Under the pieces are notes generated by a model. The model was not told the origin of the DNA and did no database searches. It saw only the letters and a program-made list of their open reading frames with translations. From Flavobacterium proteolyticum (GTDB lineage: Bacteria > Bacteroidota > Bacteroidia > Flavobacteriales > Flavobacteriaceae): a DNA stretch of 64,000 nt. Positions 31,692 to 39,282 of the stretch are shown here, piece after piece. Both the position numbers and the translations under genes were made by a program. The first letter of the stretch is position 1, and each line of letters opens with the position of its first letter. The DNA lies in assembly GCF_015223105.1 (NCBI RefSeq), contig NZ_JADFTZ010000003.1, positions 186,001 through 250,000 on the forward strand. The letters are read 5' to 3'.

Positions 31692-33482
31692 ATGTCAGAT
31701 ATCATCAGAGGAGGACAATTCCTTGTAAAAGAAACAAAATGCGAAGATATCTTCACACCAGAAGATTTCAATGAAGAGCAAATCATGATGCGTGATTCGG
31801 TTATCGAATTCGTAGATAAAGAATTATGGCCAAACAAAGAGCGTTTCGAAAAGAAAGATTACGCCCTTACCGAAGAAGTAATGCGTAAAGCGGGTGAACT
31901 TGGTTATTTAAGCGTTGCCGTTCCTGCTGCTTACGGTGGTATGGAAATGGGATTCGTAAACACAGTTTTAGTTTGTGACTATATTTCGGGTGCAACAGGT
32001 TCGTTTTCAACAGCTTTTGGAGCGCACACTGGAATTGGAACCATGCCAATTACGTTATACGGAACTGAAGAGCAAAAACAAAAATATGTACCAAAATTAG
32101 CTTCTGGCGAATGGTTTGGTGCTTACTGTTTAACAGAACCAGGAGCTGGATCAGATGCAAATTCAGGAAAAACAAAAGCCGTTCTTTCAGAGGATGGAAC
32201 ACATTATAAAATCACTGGAGGAAAAATGTGGATTTCAAATGCAGGTTTCTGTAATGTATTCATCGTTTTTGCTCGAATTGAAGATGATAAAAACATCACG
32301 GGTTTCATCGTTGAGAATGATCCATCAAACGGAATTTCGTTAGGAGATGAAGAACACAAATTAGGTATTCGTTCCTCTTCAACGCGTCAAGTTTTCTTTA
32401 ACGAAACAAAAGTTCCAGTTGAAAACATGTTGGCTGGACGTGGTGAAGGTTTTAAAATTGCCATGAATGCTTTAAATGTTGGGCGTATTAAATTAGCTGC
32501 TGCTTGTTTAGAAGCACAAAGAAGAACAATTACTGGAGCAGTAAACTATGCTAATGAAAGAGTTCAATTTAAAACGCCAATTTCAAGTTTTGGAGCAATT
32601 CAAGCTAAAATTGCTGAAATGGCAACAAATGCTTATGCTGGAGAAAGTGCTACTTACAGAGCTGCATCAGATATCGAAAACAGAATTAATATTAGAGTTA
32701 GTGAAGGAAATTCACACCAAGAAGCTGAATTAAAAGGTGTTGAAGAATTCGCTATCGAATGTTCTATCTTAAAAGTAGCAGTTTCTGAAGATGTTCAAAA
32801 CTGTACAGATGAAGGAATCCAAATTTTTGGTGGAATGGGATTCTCTGAAGATGCACCAATGGAAAGTGCTTGGAGAGATGCTCGTATTGCTAGAATTTAC
32901 GAAGGAACCAATGAAATCAACAGAATGTTATCCGTTGGTATGTTAGTGAAAAAAGCAATGAAAGGTCATGTGGATTTATTAGGTCCAGCAATGGCTGTGG
33001 CTGAAGAATTAATGGGAATTCCATCTTTCGATATTCCAGATTATTCAGAATTATTTGCTGAAGAAAAAGAAATGATCGCCAAATTGAAAAAAGTATTCTT
33101 AATGGTGGCTGGTGCTGCAGTTCAAAAATACGGTCCAGAATTAGAATCACACCAACAATTGTTAATGGCTGCTTCTGATATCTTAATCGAAATCTATATG
33201 GCTGAAAGTACTATTCTTAGAACGGAAAAATTAGCTAAAAAAGTGGGTGAAGATAAAGCGCAAGAGCAAATTGCTATGGCAAAATTATACCTATATCATG
33301 CAGTAGATATCGTAAACCAAAAAGGAAAAGAAGGAATTGTTTCTTTCTCTGAGGGCGACGAACAACGCATGATGTTAATGGGATTAAAACGTTTTACAAA
33401 ATATACGAACATGCCAAATGTAATTGGTCTTCGTGAAAAAATTGCTGCAAAAATTATTAGCGAAAACAAATACGCTTTCTAA
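31692..33482 (+). CDS. fadE: Acyl-CoA dehydrogenase (FadE, long form)
   Basis: A 596-residue FAD-dependent acyl-CoA dehydrogenase, the first oxidation step. Motifs are CLTEPGAGSDANSGKTKA, MWISNAGFCNVFIVFA, the FAD-binding GIQIFGGMGFSEDAP and the catalytic glutamate in ARIYEGTNEINRM. It is about 200 residues longer than the short-chain forms. The added C-terminal domain (about 420-596) is the layout of VLCAD/ACAD9 and of B. subtilis FadE, so long-chain substrates are likely. It is the last gene of marR-fadN-fadA-fadE and ends at a strong bidirectional hairpin. No electron-transfer flavoprotein genes are in the window. Confidence 0.94.
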   Translation: MSDIIRGGQFLVKETKCEDIFTPEDFNEEQIMMRDSVIEFVDKELWPNKERFEKKDYALTEEVMRKAGELGYLSVAVPAAYGGMEMGFVNTVLVCDYISGATGSFSTAFGAHTGIGTMPITLYGTEEQKQKYVPKLASGEWFGAYCLTEPGAGSDANSGKTKAVLSEDGTHYKITGGKMWISNAGFCNVFIVFARIEDDKNITGFIVENDPSNGISLGDEEHKLGIRSSSTRQVFFNETKVPVENMLAGRGEGFKIAMNALNVGRIKLAAACLEAQRRTITGAVNYANERVQFKTPISSFGAIQAKIAEMATNAYAGESATYRAASDIENRINIRVSEGNSHQEAELKGVEEFAIECSILKVAVSEDVQNCTDEGIQIFGGMGFSEDAPMESAWRDARIARIYEGTNEINRMLSVGMLVKKAMKGHVDLLGPAMAVAEELMGIPSFDIPDYSELFAEEKEMIAKLKKVFLMVAGAAVQKYGPELESHQQLLMAASDILIEIYMAESTILRTEKLAKKVGEDKAQEQIAMAKLYLYHAVDIVNQKGKEGIVSFSEGDEQRMMLMGLKRFTKYTNMPNVIGLREKIAAKIISENKYAF

Positions 33483-33511
33483 TACAGCAATTAATTGGTT
33501 TAGTTTGTTTA

Positions 33512-33543
33512 AAAAAACCATTCGCCTTGGCGAATGGTTTTTT
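33512..33543. terminator. Bidirectional terminator between fadE and bcp
   Basis: A perfect 15-bp stem (33512-33526 and 33529-33543; core ACCATTCGCC/GGCGAATGGT) with a 2-nt loop and T-runs on both strands. It serves two convergent genes. Confidence 0.88.
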
Positions 33544-33544
33544 A

Positions 33545-33997
33545 TTATTTTAAAATCTGAGCAGCGTGTGCTTTTGTTTTCACATCAGAAATTACTTCTT
33601 CAATAATTCCGTTTTCGTCAATTACAAAAGTAGTTCGGTGAATACCATCGTATTCTTTTCCCATGAATTTCTTAGGTCCCCAAACACCGAAAGCTTGAAT
33701 AACCGATTTATCTTCATCCGCTAATAACGGAAAAGGTAACTCATATTTTTCAATAAACTTCGCTTGCGCTTTCGCGTTATCAGCACTTACGCCTAACAAA
33801 GCATAATTATTCGCTTGAAAACGAGCATAATTATCTCTTAAATCACATGCTTCAGCGGTACAGCCTGGTGTACTAGCTTTTGGATAAAAGAAAACTACTA
33901 ATTTCTTTCCTTTATAATCAGCTAATGCGTGAGTAGCGCCACTTTGGTCTAATCCTGAAAAATTAGGGGCTTTATCACCTGCTTTTAATGTTGTCAT
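33545..33997 (-). CDS. bcp: Thioredoxin-dependent peroxiredoxin (Bcp/PrxQ)
   Basis: A 150-residue peroxiredoxin of the Bcp/PrxQ subfamily. The peroxidatic cysteine is in KASTPGCTAEACDLRD and the resolving cysteine lies five residues later (C-x4-C), the atypical two-cysteine arrangement of PrxQ. FYPKASTPGCT and the terminal GIHRTTFVIDENG match the family. It reduces hydrogen and organic peroxides with thioredoxin in the cytoplasm. It is monocistronic, converges with fadE and diverges from nth. Confidence 0.94.
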   Translation of the reverse strand: MTTLKAGDKAPNFSGLDQSGATHALADYKGKKLVVFFYPKASTPGCTAEACDLRDNYARFQANNYALLGVSADNAKAQAKFIEKYELPFPLLADEDKSVIQAFGVWGPKKFMGKEYDGIHRTTFVIDENGIIEEVISDVKTKAHAAQILK

Positions 33998-34117
33998 TTA
34001 TTTATGGTTTAAAAAGTTAGATGTTTATAAGTTTAAAAAGTTCAGAACGCTTCAATAAAATTGAATTTTGATATTGCGCATTTACTTTATAACTTTACGA
34101 ATCAAATTTAGTTAAAA

Positions 34118-34765
34118 ATGACCAAAAGCGAGAAGGTAACATTTGTTATAAATACGTTAAATGAATTATATCCCGAAATTCCAATTCCATTAGACCATAA
34201 AGATCCTTATACTTTACTAATTGCCGTGTTACTTTCTGCACAATGTACGGATGTTCGCGTTAATCAAATTACGCCAATTCTGTTTGCAAAAGCAGATAAT
34301 CCGTATGACATGGTTAAAATGAGCGTAGATAAAATCAAAGAAATAATTCGTCCGTGTGGTTTATCACCAATGAAATCGAAAGGGATTCATGGTTTATCAG
34401 AAATTTTAATTGAGAAACACAATGGTGAAGTACCACAAAGTTTTGAAGCTTTAGAAGCCTTACCAGCTGTAGGGCACAAAACAGCGAGTGTAGTCATGAG
34501 TCAAGCTTTTGGAGTTCCGGCTTTTCCTGTAGATACACACATTCATAGATTGATGTACCGCTGGGGATTAACCAATGGCAAAAACGTACAACAAACCGAG
34601 AAAGATGCCAAACGTATTTTCCCAGAGGAATGTTGGAACGATTTACACTTGCAAATTATTTGGTACGGAAGAGAATATTCTCCTGCACGAGGCTGGAATT
34701 TAGAGAAAGATATTATTACGAAGACCATAGGAAGAAAAAGTGTTATTAATGAAATTAAAAGATAA
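34118..34765 (+). CDS. nth: Endonuclease III (Nth), form lacking the 4Fe-4S cluster
   Basis: A 215-residue DNA glycosylase/AP lyase of the HhH-GPD family, which removes oxidised pyrimidines. The helix-hairpin-helix (LPAVGHKTASVVMSQAFG) holds the catalytic lysine, and FPVDTHIHRL holds the catalytic aspartate. Where E. coli Nth has the C-x6-C-x2-C-x5-C cluster loop, this protein reads WYGREYSPARGWNLEKD without cysteines, so the cluster cannot form. The catalytic residues are intact, so it is a functional variant rather than a pseudogene. The stop codon abuts the ATG of a DUF2200 gene, indicating cotranscription. Confidence 0.92.
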   Translation: MTKSEKVTFVINTLNELYPEIPIPLDHKDPYTLLIAVLLSAQCTDVRVNQITPILFAKADNPYDMVKMSVDKIKEIIRPCGLSPMKSKGIHGLSEILIEKHNGEVPQSFEALEALPAVGHKTASVVMSQAFGVPAFPVDTHIHRLMYRWGLTNGKNVQQTEKDAKRIFPEECWNDLHLQIIWYGREYSPARGWNLEKDIITKTIGRKSVINEIKR

Positions 34766-35116
34766 ATGGGATCAAGAAGTTTAAATCATATGATTTTTGC
34801 GGGTGTTTACCCACACTACATCAACAAAGCGGAGAAAAAGAATCGCACTAAAGCCGAAGTTGACGAAATTATTTGTTGGTTAACAGGTTATACGCTTGAA
34901 AACCTACAAAACCAAATTGATACAAAAATCGACTTCGAAACTTTTTTTGAGCAAGCACCTCAATTAAACAAAAACGCTTCTAAAATTACAGGTGTTATTT
35001 GTGGTTATCGAATTGAAGAAATCGAAGACCCATTGATGAAAAAAGTGCGCTATTTAGATAAATTAATTGACGAATTAGCGAAAGGGAAAGCAATGGAAAA
35101 GATTTTAAGAAAATAA
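34766..35116 (+). CDS. DUF2200-family protein
   Basis: A 116-residue cytoplasmic protein of the DUF2200 family. It has the conserved pattern [33 protein letters not shown] (quoted in parts: [25 protein letters not shown]) and a C-terminal [29 protein letters not shown]. Function is unknown. The ATG follows the nth stop directly (TAA-ATG), so expression depends on nth transcription. Members elsewhere are usually standalone; linkage with nth might be fortuitous. The operon ends at the stem-loop 35118-35147. Confidence 0.85.
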   Translation: MGSRSLNHMIFAGVYPHYINKAEKKNRTKAEVDEIICWLTGYTLENLQNQIDTKIDFETFFEQAPQLNKNASKITGVICGYRIEEIEDPLMKKVRYLDKLIDELAKGKAMEKILRK

Positions 35117-35117
35117 A

Positions 35118-35147
35118 AAAATGCCTCAAATCTCTTTGAGGCATTTT
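35118..35147. terminator. Bidirectional terminator after the DUF2200 gene
   Basis: A perfect 13-bp stem AAAATGCCTCAAA (35118-35130) and TTTGAGGCATTTT (35135-35147), loop TCTC. It also ends the convergent 47-residue gene at 35150. Confidence 0.88.
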
Positions 35148-35149
35148 CC

Positions 35150-35293
35150 TTAATTAGCGATAATTTCAAAACTTGAAGTTCCCACTTTATGAATACTCAA
35201 TGCTTTTGAATAATTGAGTAAAAACGAAATCGTTTCTTTTTTAGGTTTCATTTTTTGAGCCGCTAATTTTTTCTTAGAGTAAAGTTTTGCCAT
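35150..35293 (-). CDS. Conserved-looking 47-residue basic small protein
   Basis: An ORF of 47 codons starting MAKLYSKKKLAAQKMKPKKE and ending VGTSSFEIIAN. The first 20 residues are strongly basic; the rest is a short amphipathic stretch (TISFLLNYSKALSIHKV). It ends 3 bp from a strong bidirectional terminator and lies 51 bp downstream of the ECF sigma factor on the same strand. That leaves it little room to be chance, and it may be cotranscribed with the sigma gene. I recall similar short proteins in Flavobacterium genomes but no function. It is too short for most gene callers. Confidence 0.7.
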   Translation of the reverse strand: MAKLYSKKKLAAQKMKPKKETISFLLNYSKALSIHKVGTSSFEIIAN

Positions 35294-35344
35294 TTATTAT
35301 GATTTGGTTTATATCTCAATAACGACAAAATTTTACTTTTAGTA

Positions 35345-35929
35345 TTAGTTGGTCAAAATTATTTGATTTTTTTCAATAATTTTTCTCAAATTCAACAAAG
35401 CATATCGCATTCTACCTAAAGCTGTATTAATGCTAACACCTGTTAAATCCGCTATTTCTTTAAAACTCAAGTCTTGATACATACGCATTACCAAAACTTC
35501 TTTTTGATCTGCAGGAAGTTCATCTAACAACTTAGCCAAATCAGTTTCTACTTGTTCGGATATAATCTGCCCTTCAATATTTAAACAGTTATCTGTCATA
35601 TAATTGAATATAGAATACTCATCCGTTTCACGTTGAAAAGGCATTTTTTTTGATTTTCTGAAATGGTCAACGACCAAATTATGAGCAATGCGCATTACCC
35701 ATGGCAAGAATTTTCCTTCTTCATTATACGATTGTGATTTTAAGGTTTTGATTACCTTAATAAAGGTATCTTGAAAAATATCATCTGATAAATCTCTATC
35801 GTTTATTTTGGAATAAATAAATCCGTAGATTTTTGATTGATGTCTTTCAATCAATGAAGCTAAAGCAGATTCATCTCCACTTATATAATTCTTCACCAAA
35901 ACTGCATCAGGAAGTACAAGATTAGCCAT
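35345..35929 (-). CDS. ECF-type RNA polymerase sigma factor
   Basis: A 194-residue sigma-70 family factor. Region 2 (about 10-85) shows DLSDDIFQDTFIKVIKTL and WVMRIAHNLVVDHFRKSKK. Region 4 (about 130-188) shows LPADQKEVLVMRMYQDLSF and IADLTGVSINTALGRMRYAL. There is no region 1.1 or 3, so it belongs to the extracytoplasmic-function group. No anti-sigma gene is adjacent. The neighbour downstream is a 47-residue basic protein and upstream is the glycan-utilisation locus. The absence of a FecR-type partner argues against a TonB-transducer role in that locus. Confidence 0.92.
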   Translation of the reverse strand: MANLVLPDAVLVKNYISGDESALASLIERHQSKIYGFIYSKINDRDLSDDIFQDTFIKVIKTLKSQSYNEEGKFLPWVMRIAHNLVVDHFRKSKKMPFQRETDEYSIFNYMTDNCLNIEGQIISEQVETDLAKLLDELPADQKEVLVMRMYQDLSFKEIADLTGVSINTALGRMRYALLNLRKIIEKNQIILTN

Positions 35930-36091
35930 AACAATACCTTTTAGTTAATTTAAGTCTCTGATTCTAAAAAGTAATTTTTGATATAGGCAATTTTGTTTAA
36001 AGATTAATTAGTTCAAATTTAACATAAAATTTTAATAAAAAACAAGTCTTAATTAAAAAATTAACATTTTGAATGAAAAAATAAAACAAAA

Positions 36092-36119
36092 AATGCGTTT
36101 AAAATTTTCTAAACGCATT
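36092..36119 (-). terminator. Terminator of the beta-glucan utilisation operon
   Basis: AATGCGTTTA (36092-36101) pairs with TAAACGCATT (36110-36119); on the minus strand a T-rich tail follows. It lies 20 bp beyond the last GH16 gene. Confidence 0.8.
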
Positions 36120-36139
36120 AACTTGTTGTAAAATGATTT

Positions 36140-36898
36140 CTATTGATAAACTTTTATGTAATCAATAATAAAATCTTGAGGAAAAATAGAATTATCAATT
36201 GCAGGACCTCCAAAATTACCACCAATTGCTAAATTAATTATAAAATAAAAAGGTTGATCATATGGCCACGTATTTTCATTTTTAACAGTTGGTTGAAAAT
36301 TATAAACCAAAACATCATCAATAAAAAAGGTAATTTTATCTTTATCCCATTCAATAGCGTATAAATGGAATCCTTCTTCAATATTAGTTATTTTTGTTTT
36401 TTTTGTGTTAATAGTATTTCCATGACTTTCTTGTGTATGTAGAGATGTGAAAACCATATCCGGTACTTTTCCCACATATTCTAAAATATCGATTTCTCCA
36501 CATTTAGGCCAACCCACATTTGAAATATTAGCACCTAACATCCAAAATGCAGGCCATAATCCTGTACCTACTGGTAATTGGGCGCGAGTTTCAATTCTTC
36601 CGTACTGAAACTGTTTTTTATCTTTAGTGGTAATTCTTGTTGATGAATATACTGAACCTTCCTTTTTTGCTTCAATAATTAAAAACCCATTTTTAAGTGT
36701 ATGATTTGTATTTGTGTATATTTGGGCTTCATTGTTTCCCCATCCACAAAGATTTGGGCACCCATTACCTAATTCATAATTCCAAACAGATTCATTTAAT
36801 TGAGTTCCGTTGAAATTTTCTTCCCAAACTAATTTTTTATTTGATTTTTGACCAAAACAAAAAGCACTTATAAAAAGTAAACTAAAGAATTTCTTCAT
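36140..36898 (-). CDS. Secreted GH16 endo-beta-1,3-glucanase (laminarinase)
   Basis: A 252-residue secreted family-16 glycoside hydrolase with a short signal peptide (to about residue 16) and a single catalytic domain. The catalytic signature E-x-D-x-x-E is present as CGEIDILEYVG, and FWMLGANISNVGWP and FFIDDVLVYNF are typical of laminarinases. It hydrolyses internal beta-1,3 (or 1,3/1,4) linkages. It is the last gene of the SusCD locus, 7 bp after GH3. The absence of a lipobox suggests it is released to the periplasm or medium, while its paralogue at 39283 is a lipoprotein. Confidence 0.93.
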   Translation of the reverse strand: MKKFFSLLFISAFCFGQKSNKKLVWEENFNGTQLNESVWNYELGNGCPNLCGWGNNEAQIYTNTNHTLKNGFLIIEAKKEGSVYSSTRITTKDKKQFQYGRIETRAQLPVGTGLWPAFWMLGANISNVGWPKCGEIDILEYVGKVPDMVFTSLHTQESHGNTINTKKTKITNIEEGFHLYAIEWDKDKITFFIDDVLVYNFQPTVKNENTWPYDQPFYFIINLAIGGNFGGPAIDNSIFPQDFIIDYIKVYQ

Positions 36899-36904
36899 TT
36901 GTAT

Positions 36905-39196
36905 TTATTTAATGTATTGAAAATTAGCTTCTAAAGTTTTATCAGAACTTCCTCCAATAAATACTTTAAAATCACCTGCTTCAGCTTCCCAACGATTATT
37001 AGCAGTGTAAAACTCGATTAATTTTTCATCAATTGTAAAAATAATGGTTTTGGTTTCAAAAGGTTTTAATTCAACCAATTCAAAACCTTTTAGCTCTTTC
37101 ACAGGACGTGTTAAACTTCCTATTAAATCACGAATATACAATTGAACAACTTCTTTTCCAGCTACATTACTATTATTTTTTAAAACTACAGATACTTGAA
37201 TAGTTCCATTTTTTGACAAGGAATTTGAGGATAACATTAAATTAGAATATTCAAATTTTGAATAACTTAAACCATGACCAAAAGCAAACAAAGGCGTATT
37301 TTTTTCATCTATATAATGTGACCAAAAAACACTTTCTGGTTCATTCATAGTAGGTCTGCCAGTATTTTTATAATTGTAATAAATTGGAACTTGACCAATA
37401 TCTCTAGGGAAAGTCATGGGTAATTTACCACTCGGATTATAATCGCCATACAGTACTTGTGCAATAGCATTTCCGCTTTGAGTTCCTAAATGCCAAGCTT
37501 CTACTATTGCAGGAATATTTTCAGCAGCCCACGGAATTGCTAATGGTCTTCCATTATTTAAAACTAAAACTATATTCTTATTTACTTTATATACCACTTC
37601 TAATAATTCTTTTTGCACACCAGGCAGTCCTATATCGGTACGGCTTCTACCCTCACCCGATTGTAAGCCATGTTCTCCTAAAACCATTACAACCACATCT
37701 GCTTTTTTAGCTATTTCAATTGCCTCAGCAAAACCTGATTTATCAGTAGTATTTATCTTGGTTTCCCACATAAATTGGGCTCTACCAACGGCAACATCAG
37801 CTCCTTTTGCGTACATTAATTGATTGTTTGGATATTTCTGCATGCCCTCTAAAACAGAGATAGCTGTATTATCATCGGCACCAATTCTCCAACTCCCTAA
37901 TGGACTTGTTTTATCATTAGCTAAAGCACCTATCAGCGCAATTTTTTGACCCGATTTTTTTAGAGGTAATAAATTTGAATCGTTCTTTAATAAAACAATC
38001 GATTTTTTAGCTACATCTAAAACTCCTTCATGAAATTCAGGTTTACCAACAGTAGCTTTTTCGTGTGCTTCATCGCAATATTTATAAGGATTATCAAATA
38101 AACCTAATTCAAATTTAACTTTAATGATTCGCCTTGCAGCATCATTGATGGTCGATTCGCTTACCTTTCCTTCTCTTACTAAAGTACTTAAATGCTCTAC
38201 GTATGCATATGATTCCATATCCATATCTGAACCAGCATTAATAGCAATTTCAGCTGCTTGTTTACTGTCTTTAGCAAAGCCATGAGGAATCATTTCGTTA
38301 ATAGAACCCCAGTCAGAAACAATCAATCCATCAAATTTCCAATCTCCTTTAAGAAGATTGCGTTGTAAGTATTTATTACCTGTTGCTGGAATTCCATTTA
38401 ATTCATTAAAAGAATTCATAAAAGTTCTTACGCCTGCATCAACCGAAGCTTTAAATGGTGGCAAAACAACATTATGAAGTATTTCATCACTAACTATGAC
38501 AGTATTGTAATCTCTTCCCGCTTCAGCAAAACCATATCCAGCAAAATGTTTAGCGCAAGCCAAAATATTCTTATTGGATGACAAGTCGCCTTGGAAACCT
38601 TTTATTCTTGCGATAGCAATTTTACTTCCTAAAAATGGATCTTCTCCTGCTCCTTCCATTGATCTTCCCCAACGTGCATCGCGAGAAATATCAACCATTG
38701 GTGCAAAAGTCCAATTAATTCCAACTGCTCCAGATTCTTCTGCAGCTATTTCAGCTGATTTTTGAATAGCTTCTAAATCCCAACTCGCTGCCTCTGCTAA
38801 TGGAATTGGACTGATAGTTTTATAGCCATGTATTACGTCAAATCCAAAAATTAATGGAATACCGAGACGCGTTTGCTCCACCGCAATTTTTTGCAGAGCA
38901 TAAACATCTTTAACTCCTTTTACATTAAGCATCGAACCAACTAATCCCTTCTTTAAATCTTCATATTTTTTGGCAGCTTGACCCTCTTTAGGAACTGGTC
39001 CTGTTACATCCCAAAAACCATTATATTGATTTAACTGACCTATTTTCTCTTCTAATGTCATTAATTTCATTACTGAATCTACTTTCTTATCAATAGAATC
39101 ATACTCTTTTGAAACTAATATTTTTTTAGGAGAATTACAGGCCAAGGAAAACAATAGTATTAATACAAAACTGTATTTTATATGTTTGTTCTTCAT
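36905..39196 (-). CDS. GH3 beta-glucosidase lipoprotein
   Basis: A roughly 763-residue family-3 glycoside hydrolase. The start at 39196 gives MKNKHIKYSFVLILLFSLAC, a lipoprotein signal with Cys20; the frame is open to 39262 but that leaves no signal peptide. The catalytic nucleophile Asp lies in GLIVSDWGSI, and the domain order is N-terminal TIM barrel (GFDVIHGYKT), alpha/beta domain with GEHGLQSGEGRSR, and C-terminal fibronectin-III-like domain. It cleaves short beta-glucans to glucose and works with the two GH16 enzymes. A 34-bp palindrome separates it from the GH16 gene upstream. Confidence 0.94.
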   Translation of the reverse strand: MKNKHIKYSFVLILLFSLACNSPKKILVSKEYDSIDKKVDSVMKLMTLEEKIGQLNQYNGFWDVTGPVPKEGQAAKKYEDLKKGLVGSMLNVKGVKDVYALQKIAVEQTRLGIPLIFGFDVIHGYKTISPIPLAEAASWDLEAIQKSAEIAAEESGAVGINWTFAPMVDISRDARWGRSMEGAGEDPFLGSKIAIARIKGFQGDLSSNKNILACAKHFAGYGFAEAGRDYNTVIVSDEILHNVVLPPFKASVDAGVRTFMNSFNELNGIPATGNKYLQRNLLKGDWKFDGLIVSDWGSINEMIPHGFAKDSKQAAEIAINAGSDMDMESYAYVEHLSTLVREGKVSESTINDAARRIIKVKFELGLFDNPYKYCDEAHEKATVGKPEFHEGVLDVAKKSIVLLKNDSNLLPLKKSGQKIALIGALANDKTSPLGSWRIGADDNTAISVLEGMQKYPNNQLMYAKGADVAVGRAQFMWETKINTTDKSGFAEAIEIAKKADVVVMVLGEHGLQSGEGRSRTDIGLPGVQKELLEVVYKVNKNIVLVLNNGRPLAIPWAAENIPAIVEAWHLGTQSGNAIAQVLYGDYNPSGKLPMTFPRDIGQVPIYYNYKNTGRPTMNEPESVFWSHYIDEKNTPLFAFGHGLSYSKFEYSNLMLSSNSLSKNGTIQVSVVLKNNSNVAGKEVVQLYIRDLIGSLTRPVKELKGFELVELKPFETKTIIFTIDEKLIEFYTANNRWEAEAGDFKVFIGGSSDKTLEANFQYIK

Positions 39197-39222
39197 TATT
39201 AAAATTTCTGAGGTATAAATAA

Positions 39223-39256
39223 AGTAACAAGAAAGTATTGATACCTTCTTGTTACT
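39223..39256 (-). other. Intercistronic palindrome between the GH16 and GH3 genes
   Basis: Two 16-bp arms (39223-39238 and 39241-39256; AGTAACAAGAA against TTCTTGTTACT) separated by only 2 bp. In the minus-strand RNA they pair fully with one G-U. There is no long U-run after it. It may be a processing or partial termination site within the operon. Confidence 0.6.
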
Positions 39257-39282
39257 AAACAAACTAAATGAATGAAAAAAAA

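Noticed and set aside
34118-34765. nth as a decayed gene because the cluster cysteines are gone
   Set aside because: Catalytic Lys and Asp, the helix-hairpin-helix and full length are kept; it is a cluster-less variant rather than a pseudogene.
35345-35929. ECF sigma factor as partner of the SusC transporter (FecI-FecR-FecA type)
   Set aside because: No FecR-type anti-sigma gene is adjacent and the SusC protein lacks the N-terminal signalling domain. The locus has its own LuxR-type regulator.
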